A stretch of DNA of 64,000 bases from UBA1765 sp045615885 (GTDB lineage: Bacteria > Fibrobacterota > Fibrobacteria > Fibrobacterales > Fibrobacteraceae): positions 48,722-112,721 of the forward strand of contig JAZLFR010000055.1 of NCBI GenBank assembly GCA_045615885.1, given 5' to 3'. The stretch's first letter is position 1, and each line of letters opens with the position of its first letter. The notes beneath the pieces are model-generated. The model had not been told where the DNA came from and made no database searches. It saw only the letters and a list, made by a program, of their open reading frames with translations. The position numbers were made by a program, and so were the translations under genes. Positions 25,826-34,834 of the stretch are shown here, one piece after another.

Positions 25826-26992
25826 TTAGAAATGGATTACGCGAACCTTGATAACCTTCGGGAGTTTTTCAAGGAGGGCGATAACGTCGTCACCGATTGT
25901 TGCTTCGGAGTCGATCAAGTTGTAACCGATCTTGCCGTTGCTCTTGTTGCTGAAGCTTGCAATGTTGATGCCAGCAGCACCGATAACCTTGGTGATTTCA
26001 GCAATCATGTTCGGCACGTCTTCGTTGATGACAACGACACGGCTCTTGATGCCCATGTGCGGCTTGTCCATGAGGGCCGGGAAGTTGACGGAGTTGCGAA
26101 CGCAACCATATTCAAGGTAGTCCTTCAACTGTTCAACAGCCATGACAGCGCAGTTTTCTTCTGCTTCTTCGGTAGATGCGCCAAGGTGCGGGAAGCACAT
26201 GATCTTGTCGTTCTGGATCTGCTTTGCATCTGGGAAGTCGCTGAGGTAGCCCTGGAGGGTGCCGTTTGCGAGCATGTCATAAACCGGGTCCATTTCTACG
26301 AGGCCGCCGCGAGCAAAGTTCAAGATATGGGTACCCTTGAAGTTTGCGAGGTTCTTGCGGTTCAACAAGTTTTCGGTTACACCCTTGATGAACGGAACGT
26401 GAACGGTGAGGAAGTCAGACTGAGCGATAACGGTATCGAGGTCAGCGATTTCAACCTTGTTGGAAAGTTCGTGCATGTTGAGTGCGTTTGGATACGGTTC
26501 GTATGCAACAACGCGCATGTTCTTCCAACGAGCGTAGTTAGCAACGAGAACGCCGATCTTGCCGAGGCCGATAACGCCGAGAGTCTTGCCTGCAAGTTCA
26601 GAACCTGCAAACTTCTTCTTGCCGCTTTCAACGGTCTTAGCCATGTCCGGGTCGTTCAAGTCAAGAGCCTTGACCCAGTTGGCAGCCTGAGCAACGTTAC
26701 GAACTGCCATGCCGAGAACTGTCATGACAAGTTCTGCAACAGCGTTAGCATTGGCACCTGGAGTATTGAACACGCAAACACCCTTTGCAGAAGCCTTGTC
26801 GATAGTGATGTTGTTGACACCAGCACCGGCGCGGGCAACAGCCAAGAGGCCATCGAAGTTGTCTGTATCGACCTGTGCGGAACGAACGAGAATTGCGTCC
26901 GGATTTTCGACAGTGTCAGAAACCTGATAGTAAGCACCAAAAAGGCTCAAGCCCTTCTTGGAGATGTTGTTCATAGTCTTAATAGTTGCCAT
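25826..26992 (-). CDS. serA: D-3-phosphoglycerate dehydrogenase (SerA) with C-terminal ACT domain
   Basis: 388 residues. The NAD-binding motif GVIGLGKIGVLVANYA is near residue 140, the catalytic Arg in ILNFARGGLVE near 223, and the catalytic His in CFPHLGAST near 270. The last 75 residues (VVVINEDVPNMIAEITKVIG) form an ACT domain, the usual site of serine feedback. It makes phosphohydroxypyruvate, the first step to serine. AAGGA lies about 10 bases before the ATG. It is single, between a heptamer-repeat spacer and a hairpin. Confidence 0.93.
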   Translation of the reverse strand: MATIKTMNNISKKGLSLFGAYYQVSDTVENPDAILVRSAQVDTDNFDGLLAVARAGAGVNNITIDKASAKGVCVFNTPGANANAVAELVMTVLGMAVRNVAQAANWVKALDLNDPDMAKTVESGKKKFAGSELAGKTLGVIGLGKIGVLVANYARWKNMRVVAYEPYPNALNMHELSNKVEIADLDTVIAQSDFLTVHVPFIKGVTENLLNRKNLANFKGTHILNFARGGLVEMDPVYDMLANGTLQGYLSDFPDAKQIQNDKIMCFPHLGASTEEAEENCAVMAVEQLKDYLEYGCVRNSVNFPALMDKPHMGIKSRVVVINEDVPNMIAEITKVIGAAGINIASFSNKSNGKIGYNLIDSEATIGDDVIALLEKLPKVIKVRVIHF

Positions 26993-27039
26993 GATTTGTT
27001 ATTCCTTATAGTTATGTTGTTTTAAAATCAATTCTAAGA

Positions 27040-27129
27040 TACAAGAAACCAGAAACTAGAGACCAAACTTTGTAATTACAATTTCTTTCGTCTCTCGTCT
27101 GTAGGCGCTTTGCGCCGTTCTCTCGTCTA
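27040..27129. repeat. Intergenic heptamer-repeat spacer, copy D (reverse orientation)
   Basis: Heptads AAACCAG/AAACTAG-like (27043-27070), then TCGTCTC units enclosing the hairpin GGCGC-TTT-GCGCC at 27104-27116. The last unit TCGTCTA supplies the stop codon of ispG (TAG on the minus strand at 27127-27129). The hairpin arms differ from copy A (GGCAC/GTGCC) but keep pairing. Confidence 0.75.
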
Positions 27130-28878
27130 TGGTTCCACCCAGCGGCCACGTTCCTTGATGAGTGCCACCAATTCCTCGATAGCGTCTTCCTGCGGAATGT
27201 TTTTCTTGACGGCAGTCTTACCTTCGAACAAGGTAATGCGGCCCGGGCCGCCACCCACGTAACCGAAGTCTGCGTCGGCCATTTCACCAGGGCCGTTCAC
27301 GATGCAGCCCATGATGCCGATGGAAACATCGGACAGGTGACCGAAGCGGGCCTTGATCTTGCCCATGACTTCCTGGATGTTGTAAAGAGTGCGGCCGCAG
27401 CTTGGGCAGCTGATAAAGTTGGTCTTACTGCGACGGCAGTAGGCTGCCTGGAGAATGTCGAATGCCAAAAGCACTGAATCCTTGGCGCTCTTGTAGCCTT
27501 CGATGATGACTGCATCGCCGAGGCCGTCGGTAACCAAGCTTCCGATGTCGGCAGACACGCGGAGCATGTCGTTGTCGGAGTCGGTAATGTTGGCATAGAG
27601 CAAAATCGGGTCTTTGCGGCCGGCAGCGGCAAGTGCAGAAGCCATGGCACGAACGCCCATCACCATTTCCTTGCCAGTGTAGCAGAAAATGGAATTTGCA
27701 GGAACGGAATTCGGGTTCGCTGCAAAGCCAGCAATGTCCATTTCGTCCTTGAAAGTCACCACAGGCTTTTCTTCCAAATTTGCCAGAGCAAATTCCGGGC
27801 TACGGCGTTCGCCGGTCAGGCTTACGGAATCGGAACGGACACCGACCATTACCGGGCGGGAACCACCGATTTCAACACCGTTCAAAACAACTGGAGCAGT
27901 TTCGCGACGCTCGTAGTGGTACGGGTCCTTTTCAAAAACAGGAACCGCGTAATTTACAGGTGCCATACCCTTTTCGGAAGGCAGTGCGCAGGCCTTGATC
28001 AAATCGTGAGCCACCGGAACTTCGGCAACAGGATCTTCCGTCAAGGAAACGCGAATCGTATCAGCCAAGCCATCCAAGAGAAGGGCGCCAATACCGGCTG
28101 CAGACTTCATGCGGCCATCGGCACCAGCACCGGCTTCGGTAACGCCAACATGGAACGGATAAGGCTTGAAGCCTTCCTGCTTAATGCGAGCTGCAAGCAT
28201 ACGGTAGGCAGCGATCGCCACGCGAGGATTGCTGGACTTCAAAGAAAGGACCACCTGGTCAAAATGTTCGGCTTCGCAAACAGCCAAATATTCAATGGCG
28301 CTTTCCACCATGCCTTCCACGGTATCGCCATAGCGATAGATCATGCGGGCAGAAAGGGAACCGTGGTTCACGCCAATGCGGATTGCGCGACCGAGGCGCT
28401 TTGCCTCCTGAACGAAAGGAGTGAATTGTTCAAAAACCTTTTCCTTGCCTTCGTCAAACAGGGCATCTGTCTGCTTGTCGAGAGTGAGGATACCCGTATC
28501 TACAAAGTTGCCCGGATTGATGCGGACCTTTTCAACCCACTTGAGGGCTTCGAAGGCGGCCTTGGGCTGGAAGTGGATGTCGGCAGAAACCGGCACCTTG
28601 CAACCAGCGGCACGAACTCGCTTCATCACTTCTTCGAGGCCAGCGGCATCGGCAGATGTTGGAGTCGTAATGCGAACAAGTCCACAACCGACCTTAGCCA
28701 GATCCAAGGTCTCCTGGACGGTCTTTTCGACGTCCTTTGGCTTGGTGGTTGTCATGGATTGAACGAGAATGGGTGCTCCGCCACCTATCAGGGCATCGCC
28801 AACGCGAACTTGTATAGTTTCTCTGCGGACAGCGTTTAGGCGGTCTGCGACATACGGGAATTCAGAAAACTTAGTCAT
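27127..28878 (-). CDS. ispG: 4-hydroxy-3-methylbut-2-enyl diphosphate synthase, three-domain type (IspG/GcpE)
   Basis: 583 residues from the ATG at 28878; the upstream frame would need a TTG. The N-terminal TIM barrel (LVQSMTTTKPKDVEKTV, IRIGVNHGSLS near residue 185) and C-terminal Fe-S domain (CPSCGRTLYNIQEV near 495, GIMGCIVNGPGE near 525) are complete, including the Cys ligands of the [4Fe-4S] cluster. Between them is an extra insert of about 200 residues (PVVLNGVEIGGSRPVMVGVR onward), as in the plant, Chlamydia and Bacteroidetes form; the usual E. coli type is about 370 residues. It performs the penultimate step of the MEP isoprenoid pathway. Confidence 0.94.
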   Translation of the reverse strand: MTKFSEFPYVADRLNAVRRETIQVRVGDALIGGGAPILVQSMTTTKPKDVEKTVQETLDLAKVGCGLVRITTPTSADAAGLEEVMKRVRAAGCKVPVSADIHFQPKAAFEALKWVEKVRINPGNFVDTGILTLDKQTDALFDEGKEKVFEQFTPFVQEAKRLGRAIRIGVNHGSLSARMIYRYGDTVEGMVESAIEYLAVCEAEHFDQVVLSLKSSNPRVAIAAYRMLAARIKQEGFKPYPFHVGVTEAGAGADGRMKSAAGIGALLLDGLADTIRVSLTEDPVAEVPVAHDLIKACALPSEKGMAPVNYAVPVFEKDPYHYERRETAPVVLNGVEIGGSRPVMVGVRSDSVSLTGERRSPEFALANLEEKPVVTFKDEMDIAGFAANPNSVPANSIFCYTGKEMVMGVRAMASALAAAGRKDPILLYANITDSDNDMLRVSADIGSLVTDGLGDAVIIEGYKSAKDSVLLAFDILQAAYCRRSKTNFISCPSCGRTLYNIQEVMGKIKARFGHLSDVSIGIMGCIVNGPGEMADADFGYVGGGPGRITLFEGKTAVKKNIPQEDAIEELVALIKERGRWVEP

Positions 28879-28911
28879 GCCGCCAAATTTAGAAAAAGTC
28901 GAGTGCCGCGA

Positions 28912-28931
28912 CAAAACAATTTATTGTTTTG
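28912..28931. promoter_or_regulatory. Palindrome upstream of ispG
   Basis: CAAAACAATTTATTGTTTTG has perfect 9-base arms around TT, 34 bases before the ispG start. It may be an operator or a leader hairpin. No regulator can be named. Confidence 0.4.
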
Positions 28932-28953
28932 GCATGGTCGAGACACTCTAAAT

Positions 28954-28980
28954 GCGCTTTGAAAAAGCGCCATTTTTTTT
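28954..28980. terminator. Hairpin between the oppD-like gene and ispG
   Basis: GCGCTTT-GAA-AAAGCGC followed by T8 on the plus strand; on the minus strand it is preceded by A8 and followed by ATTTAG. It can end the ABC ATPase transcript, though it is textbook-shaped only for plus-strand transcription. Confidence 0.55.
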
Positions 28981-28997
28981 CGATTTCAGGCTTTAGC

Positions 28998-29981
28998 CTA
29001 GCACTTGCCGTCTAACGACTCAAAACAATACGCAAAATGCTCGTCGGAACCAATTCTTGGGGGGTATTCAGTGCATTTTTCGCAAGCGCTGCTGCAACGG
29101 TCCTTGAACCTGCAACCAGAGGCAAAGTCGCGCGGCGCAGGCACATTACCCGGAATAAAGACAAGCTCCGAAAGAGTCATGGAAGCGTCTGGCAGAGCTT
29201 TGAGAAGGCCCCTGGTATATGGGTGGAGGGGGCGCGTAATCACATCGCGGGAAGAACCCATTTCAACGATTCGTCCGGCATACATCACACCGACGCGGGC
29301 CGCGTATTCAGAGACAAGCGCCATGTTGTGCGTAATCAAAAGCACTGCAGTACCCATTTGCGTGGCGAGCTTCTGCAAAAGCTTCAGAACTTCAGCCTGC
29401 ACGGTAACGTCAAGCGCCGTGGTCGGCTCGTCGGCAATCAAAAGTTTTGGGCGAGCAAGTAGCGCCATCACAATGCAAATGCGCTGCAGCTGCCCGCCAG
29501 AAAGTTCATGCGGGTAGGAGTCCAGAATTCGCTTCGGGTCGGCAAAACCTGCAGAATGCATCAAGTCCATGATGAGCGTTTCGCTCTCCCCTGCCGGCAG
29601 AGCTTCGAACAACTGCTTGCGAATGCGCAGCACCGGGTTCAGGGCGGCTAGCGCTTCCTGAAAGATGCAGCTGATTTCCTTGCCCCGAATTTTTTTCAAT
29701 TCCTTGCGAGAACACTTCACCAGATTTACAGGTTCCGCATTCTCGCTTCCACAATCTCTAAATAAAATCTCGCCGCTCACAATTTTTGCGCCTGGCACGG
29801 GCAACAACTGCAAAATGCTCATTGCGGTCACAGACTTGCCGCACCCGGATTCGCCCACCAGCGCAAAGAATTCTCCCGGGTAAATATCGAACGAAACTCG
29901 GTCCGTCACCTGAACGGGAGCACTCCCCTTCGCAGCAAACGCAACAGACAAATCCTTTACAGAAATCACAGGGTCTTTCAT
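28998..29981 (-). CDS. Oligopeptide/dipeptide ABC transporter ATPase (OppD/DppD-like)
   Basis: 327 residues. Walker A GESGCGKS near residue 43, signature LSGGQLQRICIV near 168, and Walker B LLIADEPTTALD near 190 are present. A C-terminal oligopeptide-transporter domain with Cys residues (CRFKDRCSSACEKC near 292), which in homologues binds an iron-sulphur cluster, is also seen. It should power the permeases encoded at 30271-32329. Only one ATPase is seen; peptide transporters normally use two (OppD and OppF) or a fused one (YejF). A repeat-filled spacer of 289 bases separates it from the permeases. Confidence 0.88.
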   Translation of the reverse strand: MKDPVISVKDLSVAFAAKGSAPVQVTDRVSFDIYPGEFFALVGESGCGKSVTAMSILQLLPVPGAKIVSGEILFRDCGSENAEPVNLVKCSRKELKKIRGKEISCIFQEALAALNPVLRIRKQLFEALPAGESETLIMDLMHSAGFADPKRILDSYPHELSGGQLQRICIVMALLARPKLLIADEPTTALDVTVQAEVLKLLQKLATQMGTAVLLITHNMALVSEYAARVGVMYAGRIVEMGSSRDVITRPLHPYTRGLLKALPDASMTLSELVFIPGNVPAPRDFASGCRFKDRCSSACEKCTEYPPRIGSDEHFAYCFESLDGKC

Positions 29982-30004
29982 ATTACAATTCTTGCATCTG
30001 TTTT

Positions 30005-30266
30005 TAGGGTATAGGGTTCAGGGTATAGAATAGACGAGAGAACGGCACGGCGTGCCTACAGACGAGAGACGAAAGAGGATTGTTAAATTCCATTGTTTTA
30101 GTGGTTAGGATCTAGTGATTAGTGAAATGTTATTTTCCAGTGTGTCATCTGTAGGCTGACATCTGAATGTTCAATTAATAACTTCATTCTTCCATCTTCC
30201 GTCTTCCTACTGATTCCCGACTCCTGTCACTGACTCCTATTTTCTGTCCTCTTTCTTGCATCTAAC
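30005..30266. repeat. Intergenic heptamer-repeat spacer, copy B
   Basis: Order of units as in copy A: AGGGTAT/AGGGTTC (30006-30027), GACGAGA with the hairpin GGCAC-GGC-GTGCC at 30044-30056, a TAGGCTG section near 30150, then CGTCTTC/TGACTCC/TTTTCTG units to about 30255. It fills the gap between the permease stop and the oppD-like start. Confidence 0.78.
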
Positions 30267-30270
30267 ATCT

Positions 30271-31308
30271 TTATTCATATCTATCCCCCGATTTCGGGTC
30301 CATTGCATCGCGCACGCCTTCACCTACAAAGGTCGAAAGCAAAAGCGTAACGAACAAGGCAAGCACTGTAGAAACGGCAATCCACGGAGCGTACAGGTTG
30401 CTAAGGCCCTGGCTCATGAGTTCACCCCAGCTTGGAGTTGGCGGCTGCAAGCCAAAGCCCAAAAAGTCGAGTGCCGTAAGGCTACCTATGCCGCCGATCA
30501 GCGTAAACGGGAAGAGCGTAACAACCGGAGTCAAGGCGTTCGGCAAAATCTCCTTGAAAAAAATATGGCGGTGCGGCATGCCAAGCATTTTGGCGGCTCG
30601 CGTATATTGCATGTTGCGAAGCTTCATGAATTCGGCACGCATGTAGTAGCTGAGCGAAATCCACTGGAATGCAGCCATGATCAAAATCAAAAGGATAAAG
30701 CTTCGTCCGTAAATGCTACCGATAAAGATCACCACATAGAGGAACGGCAGCGAAGACCACATTTCAATAAAACGCTGAATGACTGTATCCCAGAAAATTC
30801 CAAGGTAACCTTGAATGCCACCAATGACAATGCCAAGCAGCGTTCCAAGAATTGTAAGCAGCAAGCTGAAGGACATGCAGATTCTGAAGCCGTGAATGAG
30901 GCGAGCAAGCACATCGCGACCGTTGGCATCTGTACCGAGCCAATGCACAGACGACGGCGGGAACGGCGGAGCGCCGTCAATGTCTAAGTCTGCCTTGAGC
31001 GGATCATGAGGCACGGGAGGCATGATTGCCCACACATCCTTGCCGTCTTCCTTCGCCTCGGCAATCAGGCGCTTGTAATCCGGTTCCGTCTGGTAGCTGC
31101 CGCCGAATTCGGTTTCCGGGTAATGTGCAAATGCGGGGAAATAAGTTTTGCCCTCGTAGCGCAACAGGAACGGTTCGTCATTCACGGTCCATGGGCTTGT
31201 CAACGAAAGTGCGTACACAACGACAAGAACGATGAGCGAATAGAACGCCCGCTTCGTTTTGCAGAACCGCTTGAACTGCTTAGAGAAATTGCTGAAAAAA
31301 CTCTTCAT
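30271..31308 (-). CDS. Peptide-type ABC transporter permease (YejE/OppC-like)
   Basis: 345 residues. An N-terminal helix is followed by a large periplasmic segment (residues about 40-125), then five membrane helices. GTDANGRDVLARLIHG near 127 and the EAA loop AAKMLGMPHRHIFFKEILPNA near 238 are characteristic of OppC/DppC permeases; the long first loop is as in YejE (microcin C/peptide uptake). The ATG at 31308 is chosen for TAGGT upstream and sits 4 bases after the YejB-like stop. It forms the channel with the next entry. Confidence 0.9.
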   Translation of the reverse strand: MKSFFSNFSKQFKRFCKTKRAFYSLIVLVVVYALSLTSPWTVNDEPFLLRYEGKTYFPAFAHYPETEFGGSYQTEPDYKRLIAEAKEDGKDVWAIMPPVPHDPLKADLDIDGAPPFPPSSVHWLGTDANGRDVLARLIHGFRICMSFSLLLTILGTLLGIVIGGIQGYLGIFWDTVIQRFIEMWSSLPFLYVVIFIGSIYGRSFILLILIMAAFQWISLSYYMRAEFMKLRNMQYTRAAKMLGMPHRHIFFKEILPNALTPVVTLFPFTLIGGIGSLTALDFLGFGLQPPTPSWGELMSQGLSNLYAPWIAVSTVLALFVTLLLSTFVGEGVRDAMDPKSGDRYE

Positions 31309-31312
31309 CAAA

Positions 31313-32329
31313 TTACCTAAAACGGATTCGCGGATCCACAAAAGTGTACAATATATCGCTGAAAAGCCTGCCGAACAGAGCCATCAAGCTAGCAAGAAAA
31401 ATCACGCCGAGCACCACATTGTAGTCTCTGTTGACCATCGAGTTGTAGCACAAAAGCCCCATGCCGTCGATGTCAAAAACCTTTTCAATGAGAAGCGCCC
31501 CTGCAAACATGAGCGAAAAAATTTCGGAGAGTCGCGTGGCAATCGGAATCAATGCGTTGCGCAACGCATGGCGAACAAGAGCCTGCTTAAAGCTCAAGCC
31601 TTTTGCAAGAGCCGTGCGCATGTAATCGCGGCCAAGTTCTTCGAGAGTGCTGTTCTTCATAAGGAACGTAAGGAATGCAAATTCGCTAATCACATAGCAG
31701 AACATCGGGAGCACCAGATGCTTGGCCAGGTCAAAGACCTGCTCCATGAAAGTCAAGTCTTCAAACTCGTCGGAAGTCAAGCCACCCATCGGAAAAATGT
31801 TAAGGTAGGAACCGCCGGCCAAAAAAACGACAAGCAAAATGCCAAGGGCGTAACCTGGCATCACATAGCCAGAAAAAATCACGCCAGAAGTGAGCATGTC
31901 GCCCTTTGAGCCGTGGCGAACTGCCTTCCACAAACCGAGCGGAATGCAAACCAGATACGAAAGGAAAAAGCTCGTGCAGCCAAAGAAAAGCGAAACCGGG
32001 AATCTGGAAACAATCACATTCCAAACCGGCTGACCATAGGTGTACGACTCCCCAAGATTCAAGTGAAGTACATTCCAAAGCCATTCAAGGTAACGCTGCC
32101 ACGCCGGTTTATCGAAACCGAAATAGCTCTGTATCTGCGCTATCTGTTCCGGGGAAAGAGCCTTGGACGCATCCACGCCGCCCTTCATTGCGGCTGCGCT
32201 TTGCGCACGCGAAATGAGCTCCTCGACAGGACCACCGGGAATGAGCTGGATCAAAATAAAGCACAGCAGCGAGATTCCGATTAAAGTCGGAATCATCAAC
32301 AACAAGCGCCTTATTATATATGCTTTCAC
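31313..32329 (-). CDS. Peptide-type ABC transporter permease (YejB/OppB-like)
   Basis: 338 residues. The N-terminal MKAYIIRRLLLMIPTLIGIS and GGPVEEL, the helix-loop YFGFDKPAWQRYLEWL, LGESYTYGQPV near 95 and the EAA loop (MRTALAKGLSFKQALVRHALRNA near 235) follow OppB/YejB permeases. It starts with GTG whose first base is the last base of the kinase stop (TAGTG), so translation is probably coupled to the Wzc-like gene upstream. No peptide-binding protein gene is in the window. Confidence 0.9.
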   Translation of the reverse strand: MKAYIIRRLLLMIPTLIGISLLCFILIQLIPGGPVEELISRAQSAAAMKGGVDASKALSPEQIAQIQSYFGFDKPAWQRYLEWLWNVLHLNLGESYTYGQPVWNVIVSRFPVSLFFGCTSFFLSYLVCIPLGLWKAVRHGSKGDMLTSGVIFSGYVMPGYALGILLVVFLAGGSYLNIFPMGGLTSDEFEDLTFMEQVFDLAKHLVLPMFCYVISEFAFLTFLMKNSTLEELGRDYMRTALAKGLSFKQALVRHALRNALIPIATRLSEIFSLMFAGALLIEKVFDIDGMGLLCYNSMVNRDYNVVLGVIFLASLMALFGRLFSDILYTFVDPRIRFR

Positions 32330-34530
32330 TATTTCTTAAAAGGATTTAAACTTTTTTTCTTTTTGCCTTTTTTGCTACCGTAGCCATACTTATAGCCATA
32401 GCCGTAACCATAGCCATATCCATAACCATAGCCGTAGCCATAGTGGGAACCATCACGGTAGCACTGGTTAAGAACGAAAGCACGCTTGTCGAGGCCAGCA
32501 ATGTCAAGCTGAGAGAGCACTTCCTGGATAGCTTCCATGGAATGGTGCTTATAGACAAGCACGATCAAGCCGAAGTCTGCAACCCTAGCAATGGCCTGAG
32601 CGTCAGAAACAAGGGATACCGGCGGTGTATCGATTACAACCAGGTCGAACTGTTCCTTCATCTTGTCTACAAGGGCTGCGAATTCCTTGGAAGCAAGCAA
32701 TTCACCCGGGTTCGAAACACGGGAACCAATCGGCAGGTACCAGGAATTGCCTTCAAGAGGAACAACCGCCTTTTCCAACTCAACTTCTCCACGGAGAATG
32801 TTGGAAAGACCTCGTTCATGCTTTATAGAAAGGCGGGACTTACGAAGGTCGGCATCGACCAAGAGAACCTTCTTGTCCATCTGCGAGAACAGGTAGGAGA
32901 GGTTCAAAGAAATGAAGGACTTACCGGCACCAGGGGTAAGACCAGTTACCATCAAGACCTTGCCACTCTGGTCAATGAACGAAAATTCAAGGGCGGTACG
33001 CAAGGAGCGGATTTTTTCGACAGCCAGGTCTTCCGGGTCCGCAGAGGCCAAAATAAAGCGCGGGTTCTTGACATTTGGCAAAGTTTGGTCGATTTCAACC
33101 TTCGGTACCTTCGCATAGACACTGACACCGGTGGTTCGTTCAATTTCGGAAGAAGAACCGACACCGCGGGCAGAAAGCATGCGGAGCAAGAAGATGATGC
33201 CAGCGCCAACTACGAGGCCACCAGCCAAGCCGCCAAGCATGATGATTTTACGCTTCGGCTTGACGGGCACACTGCGAATGCAGGCTCGGTCCACAATGCG
33301 CACATTGCCAATTTCACCCGCGCGAACAACACGGAGCTGCTGGATATTGTTCAACACAGAGGTATAGAGCTGATTGTTGATTTCAACGTCCTGCTGGAGC
33401 TTGAGCACATCCTGCTGGGTTGTCGGCAGGTTCTTGGTCTTTGCTTCTTCCTTGCCGATTTCCTTGCGAAGACGAGCCTGCTGCTGAATGATAGCTTGCA
33501 TTTCAGGGTGATCGCTCTTGAACAGGCGGCCCTTTTCCTGAAGTTGCTGTTCCAAAGTCAAAAGCTGGGTCTTCAAGGTAACCTGGCGCTCAAGCGTGCC
33601 GCGAGCTTCGGCGTTCAAATCCACTGTACCAGCTTTGTTACGGTAGTTTGTCAAAAGCTGTTCAGAGGAATCGAGCTTTGCCTTGATGCCTGGCAGCTGC
33701 TCTTCCAAGAATTCAAGAGTCTTTTCGGCTTCTTCGCTGCGCATTTCAACATTCTGACGGACATAAGTTTCTGCAATCGTATTCAAAATAGATGCAGCGC
33801 GGTCTGCATAGCGATGAGAATACTTCATCACGATGATATTAGTCTGCTTACCGTCTTCAGAGGCTTCCAGCTGTTTTTGAAGACTTTCGACAACATCAAG
33901 AGTTGCAGAAGAGCCAAGTTTAAATTTTTGACCAGGCTTTGCATAGATTGCAGAAACGCAAATTGCAATGGAATCGCCCCCAACAACAGGACGATATGTC
34001 TCACCGACCTTGCCGTTTACGAGCACACCACCCAATGGAGACAACAATTCATAGCTATCAGGAGCGGTTACAGTCAAGAGCCATTCATACTTCATGGCCT
34101 TAAGTCCATCACTGATCTGGAACAATTCCAAATCAAGACGACCTTCCTTTCGCAACAGACGGTCTGCAAAGCCCATCGGCGTCGCAGTGTACTGCAAATG
34201 TTCCTTTTCAACAACCTGTGTTAAAACATGGCGACTCTTGAGGAGTCGAATTTCAGCTTCTGCAGGGCTTTGGGTATCAAAAAGAGCAGCCATATCAACA
34301 ACTGCCTTGCCACTTTTGCCCTTGGTGTCGAGCTGAAGCATGGCATCGGTCTGGTAGACATCTCTGCTCCAGCATGCCAAGAATACGCCCACAGCTATGC
34401 CGAGAATACCGCAAGCGACCAAAATCTGCCACTTGGCAAGCAAAATGCCAACAACTTCAAGCAAATCAATTTCATCGTCTTGAGCCTGCGCGCTAGCGTT
34501 CTGGGCAGGTGCATTCATATTGTTTTCCAT
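32329..34530 (-). CDS. Wzc-like polysaccharide co-polymerase / tyrosine autokinase
   Basis: 733 residues. The N-terminal Wzz domain has a membrane helix near residue 35-53, then a long coiled-coil region (260-400), a second membrane helix after PVKPKRKIIMLGG near 425, and a BY-kinase domain: Walker A GLTPGAGKS near 530, Walker A' VLLVDADLRKS near 555, Walker B LVVIDTPP near 630. The tail (about 700-722) is a Gly-Tyr repeat, the autophosphorylation cluster, followed by a Lys-rich end. It should control chain length and export of capsule or exopolysaccharide. GAGGTTTT precedes the ATG. It is odd that the next genes are peptide permeases and not polysaccharide genes. Confidence 0.93.
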   Translation of the reverse strand: MENNMNAPAQNASAQAQDDEIDLLEVVGILLAKWQILVACGILGIAVGVFLACWSRDVYQTDAMLQLDTKGKSGKAVVDMAALFDTQSPAEAEIRLLKSRHVLTQVVEKEHLQYTATPMGFADRLLRKEGRLDLELFQISDGLKAMKYEWLLTVTAPDSYELLSPLGGVLVNGKVGETYRPVVGGDSIAICVSAIYAKPGQKFKLGSSATLDVVESLQKQLEASEDGKQTNIIVMKYSHRYADRAASILNTIAETYVRQNVEMRSEEAEKTLEFLEEQLPGIKAKLDSSEQLLTNYRNKAGTVDLNAEARGTLERQVTLKTQLLTLEQQLQEKGRLFKSDHPEMQAIIQQQARLRKEIGKEEAKTKNLPTTQQDVLKLQQDVEINNQLYTSVLNNIQQLRVVRAGEIGNVRIVDRACIRSVPVKPKRKIIMLGGLAGGLVVGAGIIFLLRMLSARGVGSSSEIERTTGVSVYAKVPKVEIDQTLPNVKNPRFILASADPEDLAVEKIRSLRTALEFSFIDQSGKVLMVTGLTPGAGKSFISLNLSYLFSQMDKKVLLVDADLRKSRLSIKHERGLSNILRGEVELEKAVVPLEGNSWYLPIGSRVSNPGELLASKEFAALVDKMKEQFDLVVIDTPPVSLVSDAQAIARVADFGLIVLVYKHHSMEAIQEVLSQLDIAGLDKRAFVLNQCYRDGSHYGYGYGYGYGYGYGYGYKYGYGSKKGKKKKSLNPFKK

Positions 34531-34598
34531 AAAACCTCAAATTATGCACTAAAATTTAATAATTCTAAAATTTTTTGTAAGATAAAAATAGAAAGCGG

Positions 34599-34834
34599 AG
34601 GATTGGAGAGAGGAGTCAGGAGTCAGTAGGAAGACGGAAGATGGAAGACGGAAGACGGAAGACTAAAGCTAGTAACTAACAACTAATAACCAACTCAGGC
34701 GACAGACGTCAGCCTACAGCCTACACATTGGAAATTTGCAAGTATCTCTCGTCTCTCGTCTGTAGGCACGCCGTGCCGTTCTCTCGTCTATTCTGAACCC
34801 TACACCCTAGCCCCTAAATCCTAGATCCTAATCC
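34599..34834. repeat. Intergenic heptamer-repeat spacer, copy C (reverse orientation)
   Basis: GGAGTCA (x2), GGAAGAC (x5, one GGAAGAT), TAGTAAC/TAACAAC/TAATAAC, then TCGTCTC units enclosing the hairpin GGCAC-GCC-GTGCC at 34765-34777, and CCTAGNN-like units into the 3' end of the next gene. It is the mirror-image order of copies A and B and fills the gap between the ketoisomerase and Wzc-like genes. Confidence 0.8.

Noticed and set aside
32443..34224. 593-residue open frame opposite the Wzc-like gene
   Set aside because: Shadow frame of a well-supported kinase gene. No domain, low-complexity hydrophobic patches.
34599..34834. CRISPR array
   Set aside because: The repeats are 7-base tandem units without unique spacers, and no cas genes are present.
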